This document shows, piece after piece, positions 26,847 through 36,373 of a DNA stretch of 64,000 nt (within the stretch, counting starts at the first letter, position 1; the number at the start of each line of letters is the position of its first letter). A model generated the notes under the pieces. That model saw only the letters and a program-made list of their open reading frames with translations, had not been told where the DNA came from and searched no databases. Both the position numbers and the translations under genes were made by a program. The stretch comes from REBR01 sp033721915 (GTDB lineage: Bacteria; Pseudomonadota; Gammaproteobacteria; Pseudomonadales; Oleiphilaceae): the NCBI GenBank assembly GCA_033721915.1, contig JAWWAC010000002.1, positions 62,001 to 126,000 of the forward strand, written 5' to 3'.

Positions 26847-27449
26847 TCAGGCCACTTCCGTTTCACTGTAGACCATCTCCAGCACATGGCCCCAAGTCCG
26901 GTCCCAGTCCTGAGTGGGCTTGTGCTTGAAGTTGGAGCGGGTAAAGCGCTGTATGCGCCCTTCCAGCTGGGTCATCAGAAAGGCGGCACCCTGGCCGTAG
27001 CTGCCGGAGGGAACGAGCTTGTGCTCCAGTTCACCCAGCTTCAGCACCTGGCGCAGCTGCATTTCAAAGCGCTCGAAGAAGTGCGCCGCACGGGACTGGA
27101 GCTGGTCGTCCTCGCCGTTCAGTGCGGAGCCGTTGAGCACCCGGACAATGCCCGGATTGCGCTCGGCAAAGACCAGCAGCAGATGACTGAGCTGGGCCAA
27201 GCGCTCACGGGGATCGGCCACGGTTTCCATGATCTGGGGGCAGCGGGCAAACACCGCCTCCTCGGCAAAATTGATCAACCCGTCAAACATCTTGCGTTTG
27301 CTGGGAAAGTGGCGATACAGGGCGGCCTCGGTAACGCCCACCTGTTTGGCCAGTCCAGCCGTGGTAATACGCTGATTCGGTGCTTCTTCCAGCAACTTGG
27401 CCAGTGTCTGGAGAATCATCTCACGTCGGTTAACACGCCCTTCCGCCAT
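26847..27449 (-). CDS. slmA: Nucleoid occlusion factor SlmA (TetR family)
   Basis: A 200-residue DNA-binding protein that blocks FtsZ ring assembly over the nucleoid. The TetR-type HTH lies in RITTAGLAKQVGVTEAALYRHFPSKRKMFDGLI, followed by the SlmA-type VRVLNGSALNGEDDQLQSR. ATG 27449 is used, with AAGGAAGG upstream; a GTG one codon earlier is possible. In many relatives slmA neighbours dut/coaBC; here it stands between an IMPase-like gene and thiG. Confidence 0.9.
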   Translation of the reverse strand: MAEGRVNRREMILQTLAKLLEEAPNQRITTAGLAKQVGVTEAALYRHFPSKRKMFDGLINFAEEAVFARCPQIMETVADPRERLAQLSHLLLVFAERNPGIVRVLNGSALNGEDDQLQSRAAHFFERFEMQLRQVLKLGELEHKLVPSGSYGQGAAFLMTQLEGRIQRFTRSNFKHKPTQDWDRTWGHVLEMVYSETEVA

Positions 27450-27548
27450 CACTGCTGCCCTTCCTTATTGTGGTTTGATACTAACCATACGGCAGCTCAT
27501 ACGTAACAGACCATAAACCGGTTTTAAGAAATGAATAAATTGTCATCT

Positions 27549-28340
27549 TTAGAAAAAAAGCCCCTCCATGGGTGAGGAAGCGCTGGCATAGGCTTTTTTC
27601 GGCATACGTCCTGCAAGCAGAGCTTCACGGCCACTTTCAATGGCCAGGCGCATGGCACGGGCCATACGCACCGGTTCCCGCGCCTGGGCGATGGCGGTGT
27701 TCATCAGTACACCGTCGCAGCCCAGTTCCATGGCCACGGTGGCGTCCGAAGCCGTCCCCACACCCGCATCCACCAGAATGGGGACGGTGGCGTTTTCCAC
27801 GATCATGCGGATATTGTAGCGATTCTGGATGCCCAGCCCCGAACCAATGGGGGCCCCCAGTGGCATCACGGCAACACAGCCGATCTCCTGCAGACGCCTT
27901 GCGATCAGCGGGTCATCGCTTGTGTAGACCATGACCTCAAAGCCGTCCTTCACCAGCGCCTCGGCGGCAATCAGGGTTTCCCCGACATCCGGGTACAGGG
28001 TTTTCTCATCACCCAGCACTTCCAGCTTCACCAGGTTGTGGCCGTCCATCAGCTCACGGGCCAGATGGCAGGTGCGGATGGCATCACGGGCGCTGTAGCA
28101 GCCGGCGGTGTTGGGCAACATGGTGAACTGCTCCGGCGGCAGTGCGTCCAGCAGGTTGGGTTCGTCCGGGTTCTGGCCGATATTGCTGCGGCGCACGGCA
28201 AAAGTGATGATCTCGGCACCGCTGGCATCAATGGCCTCACGGGCCTGTTCCAGGTCCCGGTATTTGCCGGTGCCCACCAGCAGCCGTGATTGATAATGAC
28301 GGCCGGCGATGACCAGCGGATCCTGGTGTTCTGTACTCAT
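27549..28340 (-). CDS. thiG: Thiazole synthase ThiG
   Basis: A 263-residue TIM-barrel enzyme building the thiazole phosphate of thiamine from deoxyxylulose phosphate, dehydroglycine and ThiS thiocarboxylate. Typical segments: LLVGTGKY, the [12 protein letters not shown] strand, [16 protein letters not shown] with the active lysine, and [14 protein letters not shown] 28340 with GAGAGAC is preferred over an ATG 12 bases upstream. Its last codons (LFF) are a T-run following a weak CCTC/GAGG stem, so transcription may terminate inside the gene's end. It follows thiS by 33 bp. Confidence 0.96.
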   Translation of the reverse strand: MSTEHQDPLVIAGRHYQSRLLVGTGKYRDLEQAREAIDASGAEIITFAVRRSNIGQNPDEPNLLDALPPEQFTMLPNTAGCYSARDAIRTCHLARELMDGHNLVKLEVLGDEKTLYPDVGETLIAAEALVKDGFEVMVYTSDDPLIARRLQEIGCVAVMPLGAPIGSGLGIQNRYNIRMIVENATVPILVDAGVGTASDATVAMELGCDGVLMNTAIAQAREPVRMARAMRLAIESGREALLAGRMPKKAYASASSPMEGLFF

Positions 28341-28373
28341 AGTGTCTCTCATGACATGCCTGGGCGGAGGTTT

Positions 28374-28574
28374 TCAACCGCCGCCAATGGCGTGGACGAT
28401 CTCCACCCGGTCCTGCGGGTGCAGCTGGTGGGATTCGTGCTGACTGCGGGGCACGATGGTTTCATTGACCTCCACGGCCACGCGACGACCGGTAAAGGCC
28501 AGCTCCGCCAGCAGGCCCGCCACCGTCAGCCGGTCTGGCATGGAACGGGTTTCACCGTTGACCTGCAATTGCAT
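28374..28574 (-). CDS. thiS: Sulfur carrier protein ThiS
   Basis: A 66-residue ubiquitin-like carrier whose C-terminal Gly-Gly (VHAIGGG) is adenylated and thiocarboxylated to give sulfur to ThiG. The beta-grasp pattern MQLQVNGETRSMP...VAVEVNETIVPRS is clear. It forms a two-gene unit with thiG. One extra terminal Gly (GGG) is present. Confidence 0.95.
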   Translation of the reverse strand: MQLQVNGETRSMPDRLTVAGLLAELAFTGRRVAVEVNETIVPRSQHESHQLHPQDRVEIVHAIGGG

Positions 28575-28717
28575 CAGGGCATTCCTCGGAATGGGTTCTG
28601 GGGATTCATGACTCTCTGACAGATAATATGGCGACGATCCGGTGCGGATTCAAGGACCTGGCCAGGTGGCCAGTGCCGCACAGGCCCGTTACAGGGCCCG
28701 GTGCTGACGGGGATTTC

Positions 28718-29518
28718 TCAGGCACTGCAGTCACAGCGATGGTATTGCAGCGTGTCCATGTTCAGTGCGGTCAGTGCGCCGCCGTAGACACAGCCGGTGT
28801 CCAGCGCATGGATGCCGGGTGTGTCCGCCTTGCCTTCCAGGGCCGCCCAGTGGCCGAAAATGATCCCCGTGCTCTCACGCCTCGGGTAGCGGAACCAGGG
28901 TGCGTAGCCTGGCGGGGCCTGATCCACCTTGCTGTCCAGATCCAGTGTGCCGTCCTGGGCCACGAAACGCATGCGCGTGAGGTAGTTGGTAATGACACGC
29001 CAGCGCTCAATGCCGCTGAGCCCTTCCTGCCAGCGGTCCGGCTGGTTGCCGTACATCTGCCTGAAAAACGCCTCCGCCTGATCCCCTCGCAGCACGGACT
29101 CCAGCTCACGGGCCAGGCTCAGCGTCTGTGGCACTGTCCAGACAGGGGGCACACCGGCATGGACCATCAGCAGATCCCGCTGCGGGTCATAGCTGGCCAG
29201 TGGCCGGTGTTGCAGCCAGTGCAGCAGCTCATCCCGGTCCGGTGCCTCGAGTATGGGGGTCATGGTGTCCTTGCCACGGCTGCTGTGGTCCCCCTTGGCC
29301 ACCGCCAGCAGGTGCAGGTCGTGGTTGCCCAGAACCGTGACGGCGGACTCCCCCAGATCCCGCACAAAACGCAGCGCCTGCAGTGAATCCGGGCCACGGT
29401 TGATGATATCCCCCACCAGCCAGAGGTTGTCACTGGACGGATCGAACCGGAGGCTGTCCAGCAGACGCCTCAGGCTGTCGTAGCAGCCATGGATATCACC
29501 GATGGCGTAGTCCGTCAT
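28718..29518 (-). CDS. apaH: Symmetrical diadenosine tetraphosphatase ApaH
   Basis: A 266-residue metallophosphatase cleaving Ap4A (and NAD-type RNA caps) to ADP products. The metal motifs are GDIHG (7-11), GDIINRGPDS and GNHD, with a distal MVHAG. The ATG overlaps the rsmA stop by ATGA, last gene of the lptD-surA-pdxA-rsmA-apaH run, exactly as in other gammaproteobacteria. The usual apaG gene between rsmA and apaH is missing. Confidence 0.96.
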   Translation of the reverse strand: MTDYAIGDIHGCYDSLRRLLDSLRFDPSSDNLWLVGDIINRGPDSLQALRFVRDLGESAVTVLGNHDLHLLAVAKGDHSSRGKDTMTPILEAPDRDELLHWLQHRPLASYDPQRDLLMVHAGVPPVWTVPQTLSLARELESVLRGDQAEAFFRQMYGNQPDRWQEGLSGIERWRVITNYLTRMRFVAQDGTLDLDSKVDQAPPGYAPWFRYPRRESTGIIFGHWAALEGKADTPGIHALDTGCVYGGALTALNMDTLQYHRCDCSA

Positions 29519-30351
29519 GGCGGGCTCCCGGTCTCGTTTGCTCTGTTTTCCAGTGGTTTATGGTAGAGATAGTCGGCCATGGCAACAAAGTCCGCCAGGG
29601 TCAGGTTCTGTGGCCTCAGCCCCGGGTCTATGCCCAGTTCCGGCCAGTCCCGGTCGTTGAACAGCACCGCCAGTGCCTTGCGCAGTGTCTTGCGACGGGC
29701 ACTGAAGGCGGTACGCACCACCTTCGCCAGCAGATCCCGGTCCATGGCCGGCATTGGCGGGGTGTCATAGGGCATCAGACGGACAATGGCCGAGTCCACC
29801 TTGGGCGCCGGGCGGAAGGCGCCGGAACCCACGGGAAACAGTGGCTGCACCTGGCACTGGTACTGGGTCATCACCGCCAGCCGCCCCCACTGGGAGTCCC
29901 CCGGCACCGCGGCCATGCGCTGCACCACTTCCTTCTGCAGCATGAAGTGCATGTCGTGGATGCGGTCGGCGTAGCTGAGCAGGTGGAAGATCAGGGGGGT
30001 GGAGATGTTGTAGGGGAGGTTGCCGACGATGCGAAGCGGCTTGTCCCGGGTCAGCTCGGCGTAATCAAAACGCAGCGCGTCTCCCTGCAGAACGGTGAAT
30101 TCCGGGTAGTTGAAAAACTGGGTACGCAGTCCCGGCACCAGATCTCGGTCCAGTTCCAGCACCGTCAGTGAAGGGTTGTTCACCAGCAGTGACTCGGTCA
30201 GTGCTCCCATGCCGGGGCCGATTTCCAGCAGGTTGTCGTCGGGTTTGGGGCCGATGGCCCGGACAATGCGATCGATCACACCCGCATCGTGCAGGAAGTT
30301 CTGGCCGAAGCGCTTGCGGGCCTGATGCACCGGCGGCTCCTGTCGGCTCAT
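29515..30351 (-). CDS. rsmA: 16S rRNA dimethyladenosine transferase (KsgA)
   Basis: Methylates the two adjacent adenosines of the 3'-terminal 16S hairpin during small-subunit maturation; 278 residues. KRFGQNFLHD opens the protein, LEIGPGMGALTESLL binds SAM, and NLPYNISTPLIFHLL is the catalytic NLPY motif. Four-base overlaps with both pdxA and apaH show tight coupling. Confidence 0.97.
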   Translation of the reverse strand: MSRQEPPVHQARKRFGQNFLHDAGVIDRIVRAIGPKPDDNLLEIGPGMGALTESLLVNNPSLTVLELDRDLVPGLRTQFFNYPEFTVLQGDALRFDYAELTRDKPLRIVGNLPYNISTPLIFHLLSYADRIHDMHFMLQKEVVQRMAAVPGDSQWGRLAVMTQYQCQVQPLFPVGSGAFRPAPKVDSAIVRLMPYDTPPMPAMDRDLLAKVVRTAFSARRKTLRKALAVLFNDRDWPELGIDPGLRPQNLTLADFVAMADYLYHKPLENRANETGSPP

Positions 30352-31352
30352 TCCCGTTTCTCCGCCTGGGCCCTGCGGCGCACCATCAGTGAGGCATAGG
30401 CCAGTGCGGTATTGAGGCTGCCACCGTCGGCCCGCCCCGTGCCCGCCAGATCCAGTGCCGTGCCATGGTCCACCGAAGTGCGGATAATGGGCAGGCCCAG
30501 CGTGATGTTCACCGCCGCGCCAAAGCCCTTGTACTTGAGCACCGGAAGGCCCTGGTCGTGGTACATGGCCAGCACCGCATCGGCGTTTTCCAGATGGTGG
30601 GGGGTAAACAGGGTGTCCGCCGGCAGTGGACCTTCCAGGCGAAGGCCTTCACCACGGAGTTGCTCCAGAGTCGGGATGATCACATCCAGCTCCTCGCGCC
30701 CCAGGTGCCCGCCCTCACCGGCATGGGGGTTGAGCCCGGCCACCAGGATGCGGGGGTGGGTGATGGCGAAAAACCGGTTCAGGTCCCGGTGGAGTATGCG
30801 GGCCACCTGCCGGATTCGCTCGCCGGTGATGGCACCGGCCACGTCCTTGAGGGCCAGATGGGTGGTTACCAGCGCCACCCGCAGCCCTTCCGTGGCCAGC
30901 ATCATCACCACCCGCTCCACACCGCACTGGGCCTGGAGGAATTCCGTATGGCCACTGAAGGCAATGCCCGCCTCGTTGATGATGCCCTTGTGCACAGGAG
31001 CGGTGACCAGTGCCTGTGCCTGCCCCTCCTGGCAGGCCCGGGTGGCCCTCTCCAGGGTGGCCAGCACGTAGGCGCTGTTGGCGGCGTTCAGCTCGCCGGG
31101 CACCACCGGTGCCTCACAGGGCCGATGCCAGACACTCAGCTCACCACCACTGCGGCTGACGGCCTGCCCCGGCTGCCAGTCCGTCAGTGTGCAGTCCAGC
31201 CCCAGCAGGGCGGCCCGCTCGGCCAGCATGTGCCGGTCCGCCACCGCCACCACATCGGCGTTGCGCTTGCCCATGGCCCACTGCAGACTCAGGTCCGGCC
31301 CTACCCCGGCGGGCTCACCGGGGGTCAGCATCAGTATGGCGCTGCCACTCAC
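30348..31352 (-). CDS. pdxA: 4-hydroxythreonine-4-phosphate dehydrogenase PdxA
   Basis: A 334-residue metal-dependent NAD dehydrogenase of pyridoxal-phosphate synthesis. Metal-site histidines appear in FSGHTEFL, ITHPR and AMYHDQGLPVLKYKGFG; RTSVDHGTALDLAG closes the active site. Start GTG 31352 overlaps the surA stop by 4 bp, matching the family start ILMLTPGEPAGVGPDL. Confidence 0.97.
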   Translation of the reverse strand: MSGSAILMLTPGEPAGVGPDLSLQWAMGKRNADVVAVADRHMLAERAALLGLDCTLTDWQPGQAVSRSGGELSVWHRPCEAPVVPGELNAANSAYVLATLERATRACQEGQAQALVTAPVHKGIINEAGIAFSGHTEFLQAQCGVERVVMMLATEGLRVALVTTHLALKDVAGAITGERIRQVARILHRDLNRFFAITHPRILVAGLNPHAGEGGHLGREELDVIIPTLEQLRGEGLRLEGPLPADTLFTPHHLENADAVLAMYHDQGLPVLKYKGFGAAVNITLGLPIIRTSVDHGTALDLAGTGRADGGSLNTALAYASLMVRRRAQAEKRE

Positions 31353-32713
31353 GGTGTCATCCCCAGTGAATCCATGGGCACCTTCACATCCACATAGGCC
31401 TCCTCGCGGATTTCCGTCAGCCAGTTCTCCAGCTCCAGCTCGAACTGACGCTGCTGGAGTGTCTGGCGGGCCTCGCTGCGCTGGACATCCTGGCCGATAT
31501 CACGGGTCCGGCGTTCCTCGACCCGCAGCAGATGCCAGCCGTACTGGGTGCGCACCGGGCCGGCGATCTCGCCCACCGGGGCGTTTTCCACCGCCTGTTC
31601 AAAACTGGACACCATTTCACCGGGGTTGACCCATCCCAGGCGGCCACCCTGGTTGGCGGAGCCCGGATCTTCCGAGAATTCCCGGGCCAGTTCGCCAAAG
31701 GAGGCGCCCTCCTCAAGGCGCTTCTTCAGCTCGCGGGCCAGTGTTTCCAGGTCCCTGTCGTCCGTCCCGGGCTGTGAGGCCAGCAGGATATGACGCACCC
31801 GGCTCTGCTCCACCTCACGCTGGGCACCGCCACGACGGTCCAGGGGGGTTACAATGTGGAAGCCACTGCCGCTCTGGAGCACTTCCGAGGGCTCCTGCAC
31901 CGAGAGCTGGGGAATCACGCTGGCGGCCAGTGAAGGCAGCTGCTCGGCACGGCGCCAGCCCAGCTCGCCCCCCTGCAATGCGTTGCGACCATCGGATTCG
32001 GCCACCGCCATTTCACGGAAATCCGCCCCGTCCAGCAGTTGCTCGCGGATGGACTCGGCCTTGGCTTCGGCGGCCTGGACCTCTTCGCGGTCGTTGAAGT
32101 TGCTGACGGACACCAGTATGTGGCCCAGCAGATATTCCACGCCGGAGCGCTCGCGGCCGGCGGCGGAGCTGAGGTAATTGTCCACCTCCCGGTCCGTGAC
32201 CCGGATGCGCTGGCCGATCTGTTGCTGCTGTATGCGGCTGACCAGCATTTCCCGGCGGATCTGCTCCCTCGCCTCCTGGAAGGTCAGGCCTTCCGAGGCC
32301 AGTGCCTGCTCGAACTGCTGCAGGCTCATTTCATTACGCCGGGCGATACTGCGCATGGCGTCGTTCAGCTCGGTGTCACTGATGCGCATGCCGACCCGCT
32401 CCGCCATCTGCAGCTGCAAGGACTCGGTAATCAGCTGCTCCAGAACGCGCTGCTCCAGCACACCCGGGGGCGGCATGCGCGTCCCCTGGGCCTTGAGCCG
32501 CGAGCGAATGGTGCGGACCCGGTTCTCCAGCTGCGACTGCAGAACCACGTCCTCCTCCACCACCGCGATCACACGGTCCAGAGGTTCGCGCTCGGCCTGG
32601 GCCGGGGTGGCCAGTACCAGCGCCAGCACCATCAGCGACAGCAGGGTGCCCCATCGTTGCCGGAATCCGTGTGTGGTGCTGACTGTCATGGTTGATGCCA
32701 TGGTAGGTGCCAT
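31349..32713 (-). CDS. surA: Periplasmic chaperone / peptidyl-prolyl isomerase SurA
   Basis: A 454-residue chaperone escorting unfolded outer-membrane proteins, including LptD. A signal peptide (LLSLMVLALVLATPAQA) precedes the SurA N domain (LDRVIAVVEEDVVLQSQL). Two parvulin domains follow: one near 190-290 (EYLLGHILVS) and one near 300-400 (RVRHILLAS...SEDPGSANQGGRLGWV). ATG 32713 is used because GAGG precedes it, although two more in-frame ATGs follow within 21 bases. It sits 26 bp after lptD. Confidence 0.97.
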   Translation of the reverse strand: MAPTMASTMTVSTTHGFRQRWGTLLSLMVLALVLATPAQAEREPLDRVIAVVEEDVVLQSQLENRVRTIRSRLKAQGTRMPPPGVLEQRVLEQLITESLQLQMAERVGMRISDTELNDAMRSIARRNEMSLQQFEQALASEGLTFQEAREQIRREMLVSRIQQQQIGQRIRVTDREVDNYLSSAAGRERSGVEYLLGHILVSVSNFNDREEVQAAEAKAESIREQLLDGADFREMAVAESDGRNALQGGELGWRRAEQLPSLAASVIPQLSVQEPSEVLQSGSGFHIVTPLDRRGGAQREVEQSRVRHILLASQPGTDDRDLETLARELKKRLEEGASFGELAREFSEDPGSANQGGRLGWVNPGEMVSSFEQAVENAPVGEIAGPVRTQYGWHLLRVEERRTRDIGQDVQRSEARQTLQQRQFELELENWLTEIREEAYVDVKVPMDSLGMTP

Positions 32714-32739
32714 ATAAACCTCGGTGTTGGCGGATCCTG

Positions 32740-35097
32740 TTACGGCAGTCGCCCCTGACGGGTGCGGCTGCTGCCTGGCTGTGGCCAGGGCTCGTGCTGT
32801 TCAAACCCGGGAATGGCCTCGGCCACACTGGCCGCGGCGCTGCCGCCGCCGCCCAGACCCCGCAGCTGGATCTGGAACAGGACGCGCCGGTCCAGGCCAT
32901 CGTCCCGGGTACGGAAGGACTGCGCCACCAGCTGCAGGCTCCAGCAGCAACTGGTGAATTCCAGCCCCGCCAGTGTGCCGGCGGTGCCCTCAAGCTCCAT
33001 GTCGTAGACCCAGCGACCGATCAGGCGGGTGCGTTCACTGACCGGAAGGACAAGGCCGATGTCACTTTGTTCCAGCGGCTCCCTGGCGGTGGCGTCATAG
33101 GTATGCCCCATACTGGCCACGGTTCTGAAATCCTCGCTGTGGTAATTCAGCTGGCTGCGCCCCTGAAGGGTGCGCTCCTCCTCCACATCCCACTGGCCGG
33201 CCACGGACAGGCTGAGGTTGTCCAGTGGACGCAGCATGGCCTCACCGGCCAGTGGCGACACTCCCCTGTCCGCAAGGCCTCGGCCGTTGATGGACACCCG
33301 CTGTTCCTCAAAAAGGTACTGCTGGCCGAGGCTGAAACGGGCCCGCTCAAGGCCCAGCTCATCCCGGAAACGGCTGGTGACGGCCGTGGTCAGACGGTTG
33401 TTGTCGCCCACCCGGTCGCCGCCGGTAAAACGGTCACGGGCGAAAAGCTGGGAAAAATTGAAGGAGGTCACCGAGGTGTCAAACAGCGGAATCGACTCCT
33501 GCTCCCGGAAGGGGGAGTATACATAATACAGTCTTGGTTCCAGCGTCTGGATGAAAAACCGGTCACCCAGTGTCAGGTCCCGCTCAAAAAACAGCCCCGT
33601 GTCCAGGTCCACAAAGGGCACGCTGCGGCTGAACCGCCCCGGCTGTGGACTATCTTCCAGCAGGTACTGGCTATGATCAAGCATCACGGAACTGCGCACA
33701 AAACCCGCCAGCCCGCTGTGGCCGGCGGACACGGAAGGCTGCAGACGCAGCCGGTTGCCCAGTGCCCGATCGCGGCCCTGCAGGCCCGTGTTATCCCGCC
33801 AGAAATAGACATACTGCCCCCTGCTGCGCCAATCCAGGCCACCCGCCTCGCCATAGGCATCCAGTGACAGTGCCGGCAACTGGGCGTAGGGGCGGTCTTG
33901 CCGGGCGATGGCCCGGTCCAGTGTCTGGAAATCCCGCACCGTGCCGGTGGCGCTCAGCCCCTCGCCGCTGTAGCGGGTGACGGCGCTGCGTGGCAGGTGA
34001 GTGGTGCGGTCCAGGTTCAGGCTCCGGTTCAGGTCGGTGAGATAGTCCCGGTCACTGACCGCATTGTAATCCAGCTCGGAGTGCCAGTTCCGGTTCCAGC
34101 GTGCCTTGCTGTTGAGGCTCAGCCCCCAGCGACGGCCATCCTCACCGGGGAACTCCTCACTGAAGTCATTATCACTGTTGATAAACCCCACCCCGAGGTC
34201 GGTCTGACCCCAGCGGCTCAGGTAACGCCCTTCCAGCTCACTGAACAGGCCCCGGCGGTGAATGTACTGTGGGGTGAAGGTGGCGTCGTAGTGGGGTGCC
34301 AGGTTGAAGTAATAGGGCTGGGCAAAAAAGATCCCGGCATCGGCGCTGGACGAGCCAAACGAAGGGTAAAGAAGGCCGCTGCGGCGGCGGTCATCAATGG
34401 GGAAGCTCATCCAGGGCACGTAGAACACCGGCACGTCCCGCACCTGAAGACGTACATGGCGGGCGGTGCCAAACCCCGCCTCCTGGTCCAGGTTGACCCG
34501 CGAGGCCACCAGCGACCAGTCGTTGTTGCCCGGCTGGCAGGTGGTGAGATAGGCCCCGTTGATGCGCATGGCCTCATCGCCACTGCGCTGCAGCGACTGG
34601 GCCTGGCCGCGCATATGGGACTCATGGAGCAGGAAGCTGGCGGTGTTGAGGCGCATATCACCGCTCTCGGCATCAAAAACGGCGGAGTCCCCGGTCAGCA
34701 GGAAGCCCTCGCCACGGCTGCTGACCGACCCCCTGAGGTGGGCAATGCCACTCTGCTGGTCGTATTCGGCATTGTCGCTGCGGGCCTGGAAAGGGCCACG
34801 GGCGATGCGCACATCGCCGCTCATGGACAGTGATTCCTCAAAGCGGTAACGGGCACTGTCACTGGTGATAAACACCGCCCCGGCTTCGGGGGTCACCGGC
34901 GGGATCATGGCCGGCGCCTGGTAGGTGCCGCCACAGTAGGCCGGAGTCCGCTCACGGAGATCCCCTTCCAGGGCACCCATTGGCCGCCAGTCCATGTCCG
35001 CCGCACTGGGGGGCTCCGCCTGAAGCGGCACCGACAGCAGTGCCGTCAGGGACAGACCCAGCCACCGGCTTGATGCTTTTACAGAACCCATCGGCAC
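32740..35097 (-). CDS. lptD: LPS-assembly outer-membrane protein LptD
   Basis: A 785-residue barrel that inserts lipopolysaccharide into the outer leaflet with LptE. It has a signal peptide, a beta-taco OstA domain (about 80-200: SDSARYRFEESLSMSGDVRI...DNAEYDQQSGIAHLRG), then the C-terminal barrel with the conserved VPVFYVPWMSFPIDDRRRSGLLYPSFG. Cys residues near the N domain (YCGG) and in the barrel are available for the required disulfides. GTG 35097 has AAGGGGA at good spacing; ATG 35091 is the alternative. It heads the lptD-surA-pdxA-rsmA-apaH operon. Confidence 0.97.
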   Translation of the reverse strand: MPMGSVKASSRWLGLSLTALLSVPLQAEPPSAADMDWRPMGALEGDLRERTPAYCGGTYQAPAMIPPVTPEAGAVFITSDSARYRFEESLSMSGDVRIARGPFQARSDNAEYDQQSGIAHLRGSVSSRGEGFLLTGDSAVFDAESGDMRLNTASFLLHESHMRGQAQSLQRSGDEAMRINGAYLTTCQPGNNDWSLVASRVNLDQEAGFGTARHVRLQVRDVPVFYVPWMSFPIDDRRRSGLLYPSFGSSSADAGIFFAQPYYFNLAPHYDATFTPQYIHRRGLFSELEGRYLSRWGQTDLGVGFINSDNDFSEEFPGEDGRRWGLSLNSKARWNRNWHSELDYNAVSDRDYLTDLNRSLNLDRTTHLPRSAVTRYSGEGLSATGTVRDFQTLDRAIARQDRPYAQLPALSLDAYGEAGGLDWRSRGQYVYFWRDNTGLQGRDRALGNRLRLQPSVSAGHSGLAGFVRSSVMLDHSQYLLEDSPQPGRFSRSVPFVDLDTGLFFERDLTLGDRFFIQTLEPRLYYVYSPFREQESIPLFDTSVTSFNFSQLFARDRFTGGDRVGDNNRLTTAVTSRFRDELGLERARFSLGQQYLFEEQRVSINGRGLADRGVSPLAGEAMLRPLDNLSLSVAGQWDVEEERTLQGRSQLNYHSEDFRTVASMGHTYDATAREPLEQSDIGLVLPVSERTRLIGRWVYDMELEGTAGTLAGLEFTSCCWSLQLVAQSFRTRDDGLDRRVLFQIQLRGLGGGGSAAASVAEAIPGFEQHEPWPQPGSSRTRQGRLP

Positions 35098-35338
35098 AGA
35101 TGCTATCCCCTTGACGGCCCGGGAAGCGGCGGGTAACGGGGCCGCTGCTCAGAGGGGAGACAGTTTACACGTCGCGTTCTGCCTTGTTAACGACTCATGC
35201 GGGCGGGCCCGTGATTCCGTCACGGAACAGGGCCTCAAGGGCACAACGGCAATCCCTGGCATAGACCCGGGCCCTGATGCAGAATATCAGCCACCGGTGA
35301 GGGAGCCCTCCCGGACGCCCATGCAACCCGAGGATTTT

Positions 35339-36373
35339 ATGGACAACCGTTACCGGAGCCTGACCCAGTGGCTCAGCCAGGTCCTGCCCGCCGCCCCCGA
35401 CAGCCTGGAGCCGGTGGCCGGAGACGCCAGCTTCCGGCGTTATTTCCGGGCCCGCCTGACCCGTTCCGGGTCGTCACGCTCCTGGATGGTCATGGACGCG
35501 CCGCCGGAGAAAGAGGACTGCGGCCCCTTTGTGGCCATTGCCCGTCACTGGCACCAGCAGGGGCTGCATGTGCCGGAGGTCATGGCAGAGGACCGGCAGC
35601 AGGGGTTCCTGCTGCTGGAGGACCTCGGCGACCGGCTCTTTGGCCAGGCGTTTCTGAACGACCAGGGCAAGCCGGACCCGGCACTGGCGGAGCCGCTCTA
35701 TGACAGCGCCATGGACGCACTGGTGCGCATACAGACACTGCCTCAGGACCTGCCACTGCCCCCCTATGACGCGGCCCTGCTGGAGCGGGAAATGCAGCTG
35801 TTCCCGGACTGGCTCCTGAAAGAGCAGCTGGGGCTGACCCTTTCCCCACAGGAGCAGGCCCTTCTGGACACCACCTTTGCCCGGTTGCGGGAGTCCGCCA
35901 TGGCCCAGCCGGCGGCCACGGTGCACCGGGACTATCACTCACGCAACCTGCTGGTCACCGAGGGCCACAGCCCCGGCATTATCGACTTCCAGGACGCGGT
36001 GGTCGGCCCGGTCACCTACGACCTGGTGTCACTGCTCAAGGACTGTTACGTGCGCTGGCCCCGGGAGTCGGTGGCGCGCTGGATGGAGGATTACCGCCAG
36101 CGCAGCCAGGCACAGGGCCTGCATAATGCCGACAACGCCACCTTTACCCAGTGGTTTGAGCTGATGGGCATGCAGCGCCACCTCAAGGCCGCCGGCATTT
36201 TTGCCCGGCTGGCACGGCGTGATGGCAAGGTCCGCTACCTGTCGGATGTGCCCAACACCGTGCAGTACCTGGTGGAAGCCAGCCAGCGCCAGTCCGCACT
36301 GCGCCCCTTCGGCGACTGGCTCGAGGCCCGGGTCTGCCCGGCACTGGAACAGCTCGGCGGCAGCCCCTCATGA
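35339..36373 (+). CDS. amgK: Anomeric MurNAc/GlcNAc kinase AmgK
   Basis: Aminoglycoside-phosphotransferase-fold kinase, 344 residues, phosphorylating recycled N-acetylmuramate at C1 so that UDP-MurNAc can be rebuilt without de novo synthesis. Catalytic HRDYHSRNLL and metal-binding IIDFQDAVVGPVTYDLV are intact. ATG 35339 is taken because GAGG precedes it; earlier in-frame starts lie in the divergent promoter region. It overlaps murU by ATGA. The pair is known from Pseudomonas and other non-enterics, and contributes to fosfomycin tolerance there. Confidence 0.93.
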   Translation: MDNRYRSLTQWLSQVLPAAPDSLEPVAGDASFRRYFRARLTRSGSSRSWMVMDAPPEKEDCGPFVAIARHWHQQGLHVPEVMAEDRQQGFLLLEDLGDRLFGQAFLNDQGKPDPALAEPLYDSAMDALVRIQTLPQDLPLPPYDAALLEREMQLFPDWLLKEQLGLTLSPQEQALLDTTFARLRESAMAQPAATVHRDYHSRNLLVTEGHSPGIIDFQDAVVGPVTYDLVSLLKDCYVRWPRESVARWMEDYRQRSQAQGLHNADNATFTQWFELMGMQRHLKAAGIFARLARRDGKVRYLSDVPNTVQYLVEASQRQSALRPFGDWLEARVCPALEQLGGSPS